The notes: generated by a model from the sequence alone, not told the origin. Shown: positions 1 to 14,879, counted from the first letter of the stretch. The stretch is DNA of 48,391 nucleotides from Paulinella micropora (GCA_009731375.1 BJOX01000139.1:309397-357787), one strand, 5' to 3'. Program-made: numbers and translations.

Positions 1-147
1 CACTTCCAGATGGGCCGGTATGTTCAATGAAAATACTGGTCCAGACGGATCGTTACGTTCAATGAAAATACTGGTGGCACCGACGGGAATCGAACTGGCG
101 ACAGGGCCCAGATGGTAGAACTTGACCACTGGGCTATCACGGTGTCC
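1..147 (-). repeat. tRNA-derived SINE, head portion (copy 1)
   Basis: On the minus strand the element starts near 147 with a tRNA-like region. It holds an A-box-like TAGCCCAGTGG and, about 35 bases on, a B-box-like AGTTCGATTCC, followed by GGTGCC that can pair with the 5' end if one extra A is allowed. This is the internal RNA polymerase III promoter plan of tRNA-derived SINEs. The body runs off the window edge at base 1. This copy carries the duplicated motif TTCAATGAAAATACTGGT twice. Confidence 0.8.
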
Positions 148-149
148 AA

Positions 150-194
<45 letters not shown>

Positions 195-277
195 TATTAT
201 TATTATTATTATTATTAATCATCATCATCATCATCATCATCATCATAATCATAACAACAGTAATAATAATAGTAATG

Positions 278-309
<32 letters not shown>

Positions 310-342
310 TCTAATAATAATAGTAATAATAGTAGTAGTAAT

Positions 343-375
<33 letters not shown>

Positions 376-523
376 AAGAAGAAGAATGATGATGATGATG
401 ATGATATTAACAAGAAGAAGAAGAAGAAGAAGAAGAAGAAGAAGAAGAAGAAGAAGAAGAAGAAGAAGAAGAATGATGATGATGATTATGATGATTATTA
501 TGATAATGTTAATATAATAATAA

Positions 524-558
<35 letters not shown>

Positions 559-568
559 ATAACAATAG

Positions 569-640
<72 letters not shown>
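148..640. repeat. compound microsatellite (AAT/ATC/AAG/AGT)n
   Basis: Nearly 500 bases of trinucleotide repeat: AAT, then ATT, ATC, AAT with AGT, AAG, GATGAT, AAG again, AGT and AAT. Translated frames give poly-Ile, poly-Lys or poly-Asn and are not genes. It lies between two SINE copies and includes the (ATT)n tail of the upstream one. Confidence 0.95.
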
Positions 641-641
<1 letters not shown>

Positions 642-686
642 GTGCTTCTCTGTCAATGGCTGATGCATTTCTGCACATGCGCCTCC
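641..686 (-). repeat. SINE 3' part (copy 2), cut by gap
   Basis: Matches the 3' end of the SINE body (motif AGTGCTTCTCTGTCAATGG next to the AAT tail). The rest is lost in the N run that begins at 687. Confidence 0.8.
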
Positions 687-1346
687 NNNNNNNNNNNNNN
701 NNNNNNNNNNNNNNNNNNNNNNNNNNNNNNNNNNNNNNNNNNNNNNNNNNNNNNNNNNNNNNNNNNNNNNNNNNNNNNNNNNNNNNNNNNNNNNNNNNNN
801 NNNNNNNNNNNNNNNNNNNNNNNNNNNNNNNNNNNNNNNNNNNNNNNNNNNNNNNNNNNNNNNNNNNNNNNNNNNNNNNNNNNNNNNNNNNNNNNNNNNN
901 NNNNNNNNNNNNNNNNNNNNNNNNNNNNNNNNNNNNNNNNNNNNNNNNNNNNNNNNNNNNNNNNNNNNNNNNNNNNNNNNNNNNNNNNNNNNNNNNNNNN
1001 NNNNNNNNNNNNNNNNNNNNNNNNNNNNNNNNNNNNNNNNNNNNNNNNNNNNNNNNNNNNNNNNNNNNNNNNNNNNNNNNNNNNNNNNNNNNNNNNNNNN
1101 NNNNNNNNNNNNNNNNNNNNNNNNNNNNNNNNNNNNNNNNNNNNNNNNNNNNNNNNNNNNNNNNNNNNNNNNNNNNNNNNNNNNNNNNNNNNNNNNNNNN
1201 NNNNNNNNNNNNNNNNNNNNNNNNNNNNNNNNNNNNNNNNNNNNNNNNNNNNNNNNNNNNNNNNNNNNNNNNNNNNNNNNNNNNNNNNNNNNNNNNNNNN
1301 NNNNNNNNNNNNNNNNNNNNNNNNNNNNNNNNNNNNNNNNNNNNNN
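687..1346. other. assembly gap (N)
   Basis: 660 unresolved bases. It is flanked by a SINE fragment on the left and a 24-bp minisatellite on the right, so a repeat collapse is likely. Confidence 0.99.
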
Positions 1347-1494
1347 GCCTCGGAACCAACACAACTACATAGCCTCGGAACCAACACAACAACATAGCCT
1401 CGGAGCCAACACAACGACATAGCCTCGAAACCAGTGGGAAGAGGCCCAACCACCTCCTCTTCCCGTGGGGTGCCATATTGTGCACCCCTCCATA

Positions 1495-1496
<2 letters not shown>
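1347..1496 (-). repeat. 24-bp minisatellite element, partial copy
   Basis: Begins with about four copies of a 24-bp unit containing AGCCTCGGAACCAACACAAC. It continues with a segment (CCAGTGGGAAGAGGCC...) that also follows the same minisatellite at 4036-4066. It is therefore a dispersed family and not a local expansion. Strand is given by analogy with the neighbouring SINEs and is uncertain. Confidence 0.7.
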
Positions 1497-1741
<245 letters not shown>

Positions 1742-1743
<2 letters not shown>

Positions 1744-1800
1744 GTGCTTCTCTGTCAATGGCTGATGCATTTCTGCACATGCGCCTCCATCGTCTCACCC
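1742..1800 (-). repeat. SINE 3' part (copy 3)
   Basis: First 59 bases of the SINE 3' end, identical in plan to 2070-2130. Cut by the gap at 1801-1983. Confidence 0.8.
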
Positions 1801-1983
1801 NNNNNNNNNNNNNNNNNNNNNNNNNNNNNNNNNNNNNNNNNNNNNNNNNNNNNNNNNNNNNNNNNNNNNNNNNNNNNNNNNNNNNNNNNNNNNNNNNNNN
1901 NNNNNNNNNNNNNNNNNNNNNNNNNNNNNNNNNNNNNNNNNNNNNNNNNNNNNNNNNNNNNNNNNNNNNNNNNNNNNNNNNNN
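1801..1983. other. assembly gap (N)
   Basis: 183 unresolved bases inside a SINE copy. The expected missing piece is the SINE body and head plus part of the next AAT tract. Confidence 0.99.
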
Positions 1984-1986
1984 ATA

Positions 1987-2030
<44 letters not shown>

Positions 2031-2069
2031 GATGATAATGATGATAATAATGATAATAATGATAATAAT
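1984..2069. repeat. (AAT)n/(ATG)n microsatellite, SINE tail
   Basis: AAT and AATGAT repeats directly attached to the 3' end of the next SINE. Confidence 0.9.
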
Positions 2070-2338
2070 AGTGCTTCTCTGTCAATGGCTGATGCATTTC
2101 TGCACATGCGCCTCCATCGTCTCACCCGTGAGGGGAGTACGAAGAATTGACGATAAGCTCTAATGACACCCCCGCAAGGGCAGTTCCAACACTTCCAGAC
2201 GGGCCGGTATGTTCAATGAAAATACTGGTCCAGAAATAGACCGGTACGTTCAATGAAAATACTGGTGGCACCGACGGGAATCGAACTGGCGACAGGGCTC
2301 AGATGGTAGAACTTGACCACTGGGCTATCACGGTGTCC
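2070..2338 (-). repeat. tRNA-derived SINE, full length (copy 4)
   Basis: Complete unit on the minus strand. The tRNA-like head ends at GGTGTCC (2332-2338 on the plus strand), the body follows, and the 3' end (AGTGCTTCTC on the plus strand) meets an AAT tract at 2069. The B-box-like GTTCGATTCC lies near 2277-2288. The segment GTTCAATGAAAATACTGGT is present twice, 2211-2229 and 2250-2268, as in copies 1 and 11. Other copies carry it once, so there are at least two subfamilies. Confidence 0.85.
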
Positions 2339-2407
<69 letters not shown>

Positions 2408-2417
2408 GTAGTAGTAG
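2339..2417. repeat. (AAT)n/(AGT)n microsatellite
   Basis: Simple repeat joining the SINE head to the next dispersed element. It is probably the tail of that element. Confidence 0.9.
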
Positions 2418-2834
2418 TAATATACTTCCTCTAAGGCGTACTAATGCAGCTGATGGCACGATCCGTTTCCGGACATGAGCCTCCACGCCCTTGTTCGAGG
2501 TGCTGCATCCCCACCTAGTCAGTCTCTCGACTGGTAATAGGGGCCACCGATGGAGCTCCTGAGGGCAAGACTACACTAAGCCGAGGTTATTCCGCAGTCC
2601 CAGCAACCTCCTGCAAAACGATGCCGAATGTGCAAGTGCGTGCACCAAGCATGGTTGCTAGAACTACCTCAAAACCCCACCCATGACAATGGGATATCCA
2701 CTGGGTTCCCGGGCTATCAACCGGCATAGCGGAGTTTAAGATCTTCGACGGGCGCCCAACGACCCTCCTCCCCAGCATCATCTACCAAATGGTTTTGAGT
2801 TGGCATCGCAGTTTAACGCCGTAAGGCCCTTGGG

Positions 2835-2840
<6 letters not shown>
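2418..2840 (-). repeat. second dispersed element (family B) with AAT-rich flanks
   Basis: About 420 bases of unique-looking sequence between AAT tracts. Its left end (GGCGTACTAATGCAGCTGATGGC) recurs with changes at 42018-42127 (GGCGTACTGATGCAGCTAATGGC), again beside an AAT tract and cut by a gap. That makes it a non-autonomous retroelement-like family. No coding frame of note; the 64-codon frame inside is not supported by anything else. Orientation is inferred from the side that carries the trinucleotide tail. Confidence 0.65.

Positions 2841-2903
<63 letters not shown>
2841..2903. repeat. (AAT)n microsatellite
   Basis: Perfect AAT repeat joining family B to SINE copy 5. Confidence 0.95.
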
Positions 2904-2904
<1 letters not shown>

Positions 2905-3135
2905 GTGCTTCTCTGTCAATGGCTTATGCAAATCTGCACATGCGCCTCCATCGTCTCACCCGTGAGGGGAGTACGAAGAATTGACGATAGGCTCTAATGA
3001 CACCCCCGCACCGGCAGTTCCAACACTTCCAGACGGGCCGGTATGTTCAATGAAAATACTGGTGGCACCGACGGGAATCGAACTGGCGACAGGGCCCAGA
3101 TGGTAGAACTTGACCAATGGGCTATCACGGTGTCC
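2904..3135 (-). repeat. tRNA-derived SINE (copy 5)
   Basis: Full unit of about 232 bases with one copy of the TTCAATGAAAATACTGGTGG segment. Same head, B-box-like motif and 3' end as copy 4. Confidence 0.85.
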
Positions 3136-3190
<55 letters not shown>

Positions 3191-3197
3191 TAATAAT
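3136..3197. repeat. (AAT)n microsatellite
   Basis: AAT repeat between two SINE copies. Confidence 0.95.
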
Positions 3198-3406
3198 AGT
3201 GCTTCTCAGTCAATGGCGAATGCATTTCTGCACATGTGCCTCCATCGTCTCACCCGTGAGGGGAGTACGAAGATTTGACGATAGGCTCTACTAACACCCC
3301 CGCAAGGCAGCTCCAAGCCTTCCAGACAGACCAATACTTTCAAAGAAAATATCCTTTGAAAATACTGGCACCGACGGGAATCGAACTGGCGACAGGTCCC
3401 AGATGG
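3198..3406 (-). repeat. SINE, diverged copy 6
   Basis: Same unit with visible changes: AGTCAATGGCGAATGC in the 3' part and ATCCTTTGAAAATACTGGC in the body. The tRNA-like head is cut by the gap at 3407-3438. Confidence 0.8.
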
Positions 3407-3438
3407 NNNNNNNNNNNNNNNNNNNNNNNNNNNNNNNN
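3407..3438. other. assembly gap (N)
   Basis: 32 unresolved bases at the junction of a SINE head and an AAT tract. Confidence 0.99.
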
Positions 3439-3475
3439 AATAATAATAATAATAATAATAATAGTAATAATATAT

Positions 3476-4066
3476 ATATATTGATCTGTCATGGCTGAGC
3501 CCGAGGGCCATGCGCCTCCATCCCTCGACCCAACAGGGACTTCAGTGAGTATGTTGGGGATGGAAGAGTGACTCTAACCATCCTGCATAGAAGGCCCCAA
3601 AAGGAAGTCCCTACTACCCGCACAGTGTCGGGTACCTTGCAGGAAATCAACTACAAATGATTGATCTTCCCCGCGTGAGAGCTCCACGAGACTGGGTAGG
3701 TCCCGCATGGAGGTACTCACAGGGGTAGCAGACATTTCATGCGGTCTGCCAGCGCATGAGGACGTTTTGTGGTAAGTATCTGGGACGCCTCGAAACCCGT
3801 CACCACCCCTAGATCGCGGAATGTAAATACCCCTTTGATCCCACGTGGTGTATGTCTTATAAAAAACAACACAACGACATGGCCTCGGAACCAACACAAC
3901 AACATAGCCTCGGAACCCACATCGACATAGCCTCGGAACCCACACAACAACAGAGCCTCGGAACCAACACAACAACATAGCCTCGGAACCAACACAACAA
4001 CATAGCCTCGGAGCCAACACAACGACATAGCCTCGAAACCAGTGGGAAGAGGCCCAACCACCTCCT
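3476..4066 (-). repeat. 24-bp minisatellite element, longer copy
   Basis: Non-repetitive segment (3480-3865) followed by about seven units of a 24-bp repeat (3866-4036, unit AGCCTCGGAACCAACACAAC plus four bases). The same closing segment as at 1434-1496 then runs into a gap. Reverse frames give a Val/Leu/Cys-rich repeat peptide, which reflects the minisatellite and is not evidence of a gene. Confidence 0.65.
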
Positions 4067-4293
4067 NNNNNNNNNNNNNNNNNNNNNNNNNNNNNNNNNN
4101 NNNNNNNNNNNNNNNNNNNNNNNNNNNNNNNNNNNNNNNNNNNNNNNNNNNNNNNNNNNNNNNNNNNNNNNNNNNNNNNNNNNNNNNNNNNNNNNNNNNN
4201 NNNNNNNNNNNNNNNNNNNNNNNNNNNNNNNNNNNNNNNNNNNNNNNNNNNNNNNNNNNNNNNNNNNNNNNNNNNNNNNNNNNNNNNNNNNNN
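4067..4293. other. assembly gap (N)
   Basis: 227 unresolved bases between the minisatellite element and a SINE. Confidence 0.99.
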
Positions 4294-4370
4294 CTGGTGG
4301 CACCGACGGGAATCGAACTGGCGACAGGGCCCAGATGGTAGAACTTGACCACTGGGCTATCACGGTTTCC
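4294..4370 (-). repeat. SINE head (copy 7)
   Basis: tRNA-like head of the SINE family; its body is lost in the gap to the left. The 5' end reads GGAAACC on the minus strand instead of GGACACC. Confidence 0.8.
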
Positions 4371-4393
4371 AAAATCATAATAATAATAATAAT

Positions 4394-4625
4394 AGTGCTT
4401 CTCTGTCAATGGCTGATGCAAATCTGCACATGCGCCTCCATCGTCTCACCCGTGAGGGGAGTACGAAGAATTGACTATAGGCTCTAATGACACCCCCGCA
4501 AGGGCAGTTCCAACACTTCCAGACAGACCGGTATGTTCAATGAAAATACTGGTGGCACCGACGGGAATCGAACTGGCGACAGGGCCCAGATGGTAGAACT
4601 TGACCACTGGGCTATCACGGTGTCC
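4394..4625 (-). repeat. tRNA-derived SINE (copy 8)
   Basis: Full unit with a single TTCAATGAAAATACTGGTGG segment. A short AAT tail on the left (4377-4393) joins it to copy 7, and an AAT tract (4626-4668) lies on the right. Confidence 0.85.
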
Positions 4626-4626
4626 A

Positions 4627-4669
<43 letters not shown>

Positions 4670-4671
<2 letters not shown>

Positions 4672-5280
4672 TAGGGGCTGCGCCAACACCTGAAAGGATG
4701 GTTTACCGGTGCGCTTCGCGCACCAAACCCCGCCAGCCCCACTTCTTGTCACTTTTTGGAGGGCCCCCCCCCCCCACCCTACTCCCGCCCCTTTTCCCTT
4801 CGACAGGGTACGTTGAATTGCCGGAGGTGCCGCCAAGTGTGCCTGGTGGCAAAAAACCTCAATTTCAGGTGTGTGCCACCCGCGACCAGAACGGGTACGT
4901 ACAATTGCAGGGCTTCCCCGGACCCCCCCTTTCCCTTCGACAGGGTACGTTGCATTGCCGGAGGTGCCGCAACAGGGGGACTGGTGACAAAAAACCTCAA
5001 TTTTCAGGTGTGGGTACCACCCGCGACCAGAACGGGTACGTACAATCGCAGGGCTCCCCCGGACCCCTCCTTTCCCTTCGACAGGGTACATTGACTTGCC
5101 GGAGGTGCCGCAAAGGGCGCCTGGTGGCAAAAAACCTCAATTTTCAGGTTGGGTGCCACCCGCGACCAGAACGGGTACGTACAATCACAGGGCTGGGGTT
5201 CCCGGGGAGAGGGCCCCCGGACCCCCCCTGCCCCGTCGACAGAGTACGTTCAATTGCCGGAGGCACCGGCAAGTACTGCC
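4670..5280. repeat. GC-rich tandem repeat, unit about 137-158 bp
   Basis: The motif CGACAGGGTACGTTG (with variants) recurs at 4801, 4938, 5079 and 5237, giving periods of 137, 141 and 158 bases. Each unit also holds CCGGAGGTGCCG, an AAAAAACCTCAATTT block and CGCGACCAGAACGGGTACGT. Open frames run through the repeat on both strands because unit lengths are near multiples of three. I do not call a gene. Confidence 0.8.
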
Positions 5281-5830
5281 AAAAAACAAGGAAATTTGGC
5301 ATTCAGAACACTCCCCTAACGCAAATATTTGCGTGAATTCCAAAAAAAATTAGACCAGCATCAAGATCGAGTCTGTGGCTAACCACCCTGCCAATATGAG
5401 CTCCCAACTCCTCCTGGTTCCCACAAACCATGATTTCTAGGGGTGGGGTGCAAAAAAAAAGCCAAAAAAACAAGGAATTTTGGCATTCAGGACACTCCCC
5501 TAACGCAAATATTTGCGTGAATTCCAAAAAATCATACCAGCATCAAGATCGAGTCTGGGGCTAGCTATCCTGCCAATATGAGCTCCCAACTCCTCCTGGT
5601 TCACACAAACCATGATTTATAGGGATGGGGGGGTGCAAAAAAAGGCCAAAAAAACAAGGAAATTTGGCATTCAGGACACTGCCCTAACGCAAATATTTGC
5701 GTGAATTCCAAAAAAATCATATCAGCATTAAGATCGAGTCTGGGGCCAACCACCCTGCAAATATGAGTTCCCAACTCCTCCTCGTTCCGACAAACCATGA
5801 TTTATTCGGACAGGGGTGCCGAAATGATGG
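5281..5830. repeat. 184-bp tandem repeat, three units
   Basis: The anchor ACAAGG occurs at 5286, 5470 and 5654, exactly 184 bases apart. It is followed each time by ACGCAAATATTTGCGTGAATTCC (an imperfect palindrome) and by CTCCCAACTCCTCCTGGTTC. The same sequence reappears at 43930-44230. A 3' extension (5819-5916) ends in ACACCTTTCAGGGATAATAAT, also shared with 44230-44320. Confidence 0.85.
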
Positions 5831-5916
5831 GGGGTGGGTGGGGTACACAATTTTCATTTTCCCCCTCCCCCCAAACCCCCCACCCCCTTGACCAACACCT
5901 TTCAGGGATAATAATA

Positions 5917-5917
5917 A

Positions 5918-6006
<89 letters not shown>

Positions 6007-6010
6007 ATCA
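5917..6010. repeat. (AGT)n microsatellite
   Basis: About 28 AGT units ending in AATCATAATAATAAC. It is probably the tail of the repeat family on its left, because the second copy at 44310 is followed by similar AATAATAGT units. Confidence 0.9.
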
Positions 6011-7072
6011 TAATAATAACAGGGCCGAGTTTGGCGAGCGTGCTCGATTTGCAGCAAGCTTGCGATGAGATCTTCTTAGTGAAGTAAAGTGAAATAAAGT
6101 GCATTGGTACAATAGTCTTGCATACAGCGCGAATCTGGCACCAAATAATCAACAATACTGTGGCGTGTCACCTGGGGACGTTCTCACAATTAGGCAAAGT
6201 TGTGGCGTGAAACCCGAAAATCCCGTGAGAATTTGACAAAATAAGTTATGGTTCGAAGAGTTGTCCTCATGTGTGTGCAGGGCCGAGTTTGGCAAGCGTG
6301 CTGGATTTCCAGCACTCTTCCGATGAGATCTGCTGCATGTTCGACATTCCCACCTCCATGCTCGACAAGGTTCCGAATAAGTGTTATAACACCACTCAAT
6401 CCGCAACAACACTTTGCTGTAGTCGTGTCTATTGTGCCTGCATATACATTTATTAAGCTGAATTTGCCCGAAGTTTATCCTCCTTTCCCTTCTTGCCCCC
6501 CTTCTTTTTTCTCTTTCTTGTCTTTCTTGTTTTAGATCATTTATATTTTATCTGCATATGTGTGTGGATCAGGCTATCCGATTGGACGAGCGCTGTCTCT
6601 TCATTTATCGGTAGCGGTCAGCGCGCCGGTTGCATTTCGGCCAGTTGCAATCTGTATATTGTCGGAAACAAGTATCCTGATAGCGAGCAGCAGCGGCGGA
6701 CGAAGCTCTCAGTAGGTTCGAATTATGTATTATACTCATAGGCATAAGCTTCATCAACCGCATGATATGAATACACGGTGGAATTTTCACTTTAATTCTA
6801 TTTCTTTTTAGTGATCACTTTTATTTTATCTCTCAATAATCAGATTCTTTCCATTCATCCCTACGAGTGGCAAGTTGGTAGTTACTAGGCTAAATATACG
6901 AAAACTTACAGTTATTAAAATTATTGCTATTTGCGCTTAAAAAAGTGTGAAATATGAGTCTATTGCGTCCTTGTTGAAAATCAACTTGCCACTCTTTATT
7001 TTTGCTTCATTTCGTCCCTTTTCTTTGGCACTTCGTTTTGACTGACTGAAGAGTCATGACGTACCACTTTCT
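6011..7072. other. unique DNA with a 60-bp direct duplication
   Basis: No convincing gene. Two imperfect direct repeats (6021-6072 and 6280-6332, both starting AGGGCCGAGTTTGGC) lie about 259 bases apart. The second contains the perfect 8-bp stem GTGCTGGA/TCCAGCAC around two bases. The rest (6340-7072) is AT-rich with no splice-flanked open frame that I could support. Confidence 0.6.
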
Positions 7073-7155
7073 TTCAGTGGGTGTGGGTATGTGTATGTCT
7101 GTGGGTGTGTGGGTGTGTATGTCTGTGGGTGTGTGGGTGTGTATGTATGTGTGTA

Positions 7156-7195
<40 letters not shown>

Positions 7196-7260
7196 TGCCT
7201 GAGTTCGTACGTGCGTGTGTATGTGTGTGTGTTTGACACTGTGCTTATATAAATATGTGG
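7073..7260. repeat. (GT)n / GTGTAT / GTGGGT microsatellite
   Basis: Degenerate TG-based repeat with a perfect (GT) core at 7158-7190. Confidence 0.95.
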
Positions 7261-8381
7261 GCTGTCTGCATGTGTCTGCGTCACCACAGCCAACACTTCA
7301 AAGAGCAAGATGGGACACCGTCAAGGGAACAGCATTACTTCCCTTGCGGTTTGTGATTCGACGGTCGATGCTCGGTCAAATGATACAGAACTCATTCGGT
7401 GATCTCACATTTACGAGTGGCAAGTATGTTGGTCCTGGGCATGACGAGGCTAAACTGCATTCAGTCTCCTGCATAACCTTATAATATACCAACACATGTT
7501 CTTCAACGTCTCTTTCTTTGTTCATTAATTAGCAGTCTCTGTTTTGTAGTTTCTTTTCTCTTATTATTCCATTCCCCTTCCCTTTTTTTTTTCCTTTTTA
7601 CCTTCACTCTTTGCTTTTCACCCCCTTTTGACTTGCATCTCTTCGTTTTTTTCTTCTCTTTCCCACCCTTCGTTCCCTCTCGTTGCTTTTCCCTTTTGCC
7701 AGAGTCGCTTCTAATGTTCACACCGTCTCAGGCTTCTTCTTCTCTGCTCTTCATTTCTCGAATTTCACCTCTCCCCGAGGCTTTTCTACTCGCAGTCTAC
7801 TGTTTTCTCAAACCAGATCACATCTGATCTTTACAACAAAAAAGGGCGATTAAAAAAATATTAAAAACTCGAAAAGTTATAGTTGCCTCCGTTTTCGACC
7901 GCACTAAAACGACCTAAAAAACATATGGAAACTAAGGCTTCTGAACCAGAAGGTTTCATAACATTGAATCAATTATATATTCAATAATGATAAAAGAGGA
8001 CAATTTGAACTAGTCCCCACAGTAGTTTTCAGTTATTTTAATTATTGATATTAATAACATCGCTCATAGGCTGACGGTGGTTTTTAAAAAAAACCAAGTT
8101 CCTTAATCAGAACGTGTTGCCTTTGACCACAAAGATATGCGGTCAAGTAGTGACTTATCAGAGCCGGCGGCACTGTTTTTTTAATCACGGGGACCGTCGG
8201 AGGCTTCTTGAAGATATGTATTTAAATCAATTTTTAAAAACCGTAAGAACACATCTATTTTAGTTTGTGACCCTTAGCGCCCCCCGATTTCACAAACTTT
8301 ATTAGCAAGCTAACTACATATGGCCCTTTTAGGTATTACTGATACGCCAGCCTCAGGTTCTTCAAGTTGCTTCCTTTTCAG
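7261..8381. other. unique DNA, no gene supported
   Basis: Contains pyrimidine-rich sequence (7500-7830) and AT-rich sequence. The phrase TACGAGTGGCAAGT with a following AGGCTAAA occurs at 7412 and, diverged, at 6861, so part may be an old duplication. A short open frame at 7320-7484 looks mildly protein-like but has no neighbour to support it. Confidence 0.5.
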
Positions 8382-8417
8382 CGGCTCTACAAAAAGCAAG
8401 CGTTCTTCATTTACTAG
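8382..8417 (+). CDS. candidate micro-exon (low confidence)
   Basis: A strong 3' splice site (pyrimidine tract ending TTCCTTTTCAG) precedes 36 bases that end at a strong 5' splice site (CTAG/GTAAAGT). The length is a multiple of three, and two of the three frames are open. No neighbouring plus-strand exon was found, so this could be chance. Confidence 0.25.
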   Translation, partial: RLYKKQAFFIY

Positions 8418-8529
8418 GTAAAGTCAGTCGTAACTACGTTCAGTGGAAAAGTCCAGGCTTACAAGAGTCTGTCAGACTGAGTCAAAGACCAAGATGACTT
8501 GAAGAAGTTAGGCCCGATTCCAAACTGAG

Positions 8530-8539
8530 CTTTGTGAGT

Positions 8540-8587
<48 letters not shown>

Positions 8588-8686
8588 AAAAAAAAAGGGG
8601 GGGGGGGGGCGGGGGGGGNNNNNNNNNNNNNNNNNNNNNNNNNNNNNNNNNNNGGGGGGGGGGGGGGGGGGGGGCCGGGGGGCGGT
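8530..8686. repeat. (TG)n and poly-G around a gap
   Basis: TG repeat, then more than 30 G, ten A, G again, N at 8619-8653, then more G. Poly-G on both sides of a gap is a common sequencing or gap-filling artefact. Confidence 0.85.
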
Positions 8687-8841
8687 AGTGGAAAATAAAA
8701 GCAGTGGCAGAGGCGCCGCGTGACCATAATGATTGACAATAAATAAGCTTAAAAACCCCATATTAATACATATTCAGTTTTGTACATATAACTTCAAATT
8801 ATGATTTGATGCATGTCTATCAAGCAGACATCCTACTGTAG

Positions 8842-12480
<3,639 letters not shown>

Positions 12481-13073
12481 CTTGCGCGCAACAAGGCAGA
12501 CAGGGAAGAAAGTAGCACAACAAGAACAATGACGATCACACAGGACAGCGGCAGGACAAGAAGACAACAACAACAACAACATCATCATCATCAACAACAA
12601 CAACAACAACAACAATAACAACCAACAACCAACAACCAACAACGAGAACAACAAACAACAACAAACAAACAACAAACAAACAACAAACAAACAAATCAAC
12701 AGCAAACAACAACAGCAAACAACAATAACAGCAAACAGCAACAACAAACAACAAACAAACAACAAATAAACAACAAACAGCAAACAACAACAGCAAACAA
12801 CAACAACGACAACAAACAACAACAACTACAAACAACAACAACAACAACAACAATCTTTTCTCCCCACAACCTTACGTAACAACAACAACCTTTTCTCCCC
12901 ACAAACAACAGCAAACAACAATAACAGCAAACAACAATAACAAACAACAAACAAACAACAAATAAACAAACAGCAACAACAGCAAACAACAACAACAAAC
13001 GACAACAAACAACAACAACTACAAACAACTACAAACAACTACAACAACAACAACAACAACCTTTTCTCCCCAC
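12481..13073. repeat. (CAA)n-type complex repeat
   Basis: CAA, CAAA and CAACAG mixtures from about 12569 to 13060, interrupted twice by CTTTTCTCCCCACAA. The intervening phrase also occurs at 13060-13080, so an internal duplication of about 180 bases is likely. Confidence 0.85.
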
Positions 13074-13764
13074 AACCTTACGTCTTCTGTGGCCCAGCTA
13101 GTGTGCTTGGGGGTGCTTTTCTCGCAGCCTTCCCTTCTAGAGTCAGTTGGTAGGGCCTACCATTCCCTACCAGTTTCCCGTCTCTTTTTTGCGTCGGCTT
13201 CACAGCCCTAGGTTCACAAGGCGGGCCCATGGCCATGCAGGATACCGGAGGTAGCCATGGGGCTTTTTGCCACTTGAATGAATGCTTAGGATGTGACTCC
13301 TCGCCTTTCTCTGACTTTGAAGGTGTCTTTACAGCTCTTCCTTTTGGCCTCCAGCGCTTGTGACTAATTGCTGGTGTTTGCTAGCCCCACTATATGACTA
13401 CATAGTTCTCACGTAAGCTTCTACCTTGTTGCTCGGACTGTTCTATCATTGGCCACAGCGAGTTCCCCTCCCCATCCATCTCCCCTCTATCCTCTTCTTC
13501 ATTTTCTGCAGGCTAGTTCTGTTTCTATGGTTCTAGCTTGCTGCCGTCGCTGACTTTCCTCTTCTCCCTCTCTTGTTGTTCTACTATAGTGCACGATCTT
13601 TTGCTCTTTTCCTTCCTTCTCTTTTTTTGTTTCTAAGCTCTAGAGTTCTATAGTACATGCTGGCGTCCCGACGGCTGGGGATGACAAAGACTAATTTTAG
13701 TCTTGGAGTGGCAGTTATTATTTAAGGCCGTTAGCCACACACCATCTTTTCTATAATTAAATTG

Positions 13765-13804
<40 letters not shown>

Positions 13805-14700
13805 CTCTTCTCCCTCTAATGTTATTGTTATACTATAGTGCATGCTCTTCTGCTCTTTTTTCTCTATGTTTTTGTTTCTGAGCTCTAGAGTCCTATAGCA
13901 CAGTGAGCAAGCTCTGGCGTCCCGAGTCGGCTGGGGATGATTAGACATTAATACTTGTCTTTAAGTGGCAGTTATTACTGAAGGCCGGTAGCCACACACC
14001 ATCTTGCCATTGATTTAGTTAATGATTAATTAATTGAACAACAACAACAACAAAAACAACAACCTCAACAACAACAACAACAACAACAACAACATAGGTT
14101 GTGACTTCTCGCCTTTTCTGACCTGGAAGTTGTCTAGACAGCTCTTTCCTTCGGTCTCCGGCGCTTGTGACTAATTGCTGGTGTCTGCTTGCTCCATTCG
14201 ACTTGTTCGTCTCACACGCGAGCTTCTATTTGTTGCTAAGACTGTTTTTTCATTGGCCACGGCGAGTCTCCTCCCTCTCCATCTTCCCTCTCTCTTCCTC
14301 TTCTCCCTTCTCCGCGGACTAATTCTTCTCCCACGGCTTGTCTGCTCTCTTCACTTTATTTCCTCTTCTTCCTCTTTTGTTGTTGTTCTACTATAGCGCA
14401 TGCTCTTCTGCTCTTTTTTCCTCTTTCTTTATTTCTTGTTTCTAGTCCTATAGTACAGAGAGCATGCTCTGGCGTCCCGAGTCGGCTGGGGATGATTAGA
14501 CATTTATTACTTGTCTTTCAGTGGCACTCAAAGGCCGTTAGCCACGCACCATCATGCGAGTCGGCTGGGGATGATTATACATGTATTACTTGTCTTTAAG
14601 TGACAGTCGAAGGCCGGTAGCCATGCACCATCATGCCATTGATTTAGTTACTTTAATTAAATTGTACAACAACAACAGCAACAGCAACAACAGCAGCAGC

Positions 14701-14731
<31 letters not shown>

Positions 14732-14845
14732 TGATTACACATTTATTACTTGAGTGGCGCCCGAAGGCCGTTAGCCATGCACCATCATGCCATTGGTTTA
14801 ATTACTTTAATTAAATTTAACAACAACAGCAACAGCAACAACAAC

Positions 14846-14879
<34 letters not shown>

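Noticed and set aside
112-573. Poly-Ile/His/Asn/Lys frame
   Set aside because: Microsatellite translation that also runs out of a SINE head.
2262-2338. Possible functional tRNA gene in the SINE head
   Set aside because: A and B boxes are recognisable, but acceptor and T stems have mismatches, an extra base lies in the 5' end, and the same unit is repeated at least eleven times with a SINE body. It is a tRNA-derived repeat.
4698-5336. Overlapping 170-210 codon frames on both strands
   Set aside because: Open frames in a GC-rich tandem repeat with unit lengths near multiples of three; no motif, splice sites or codon signal.
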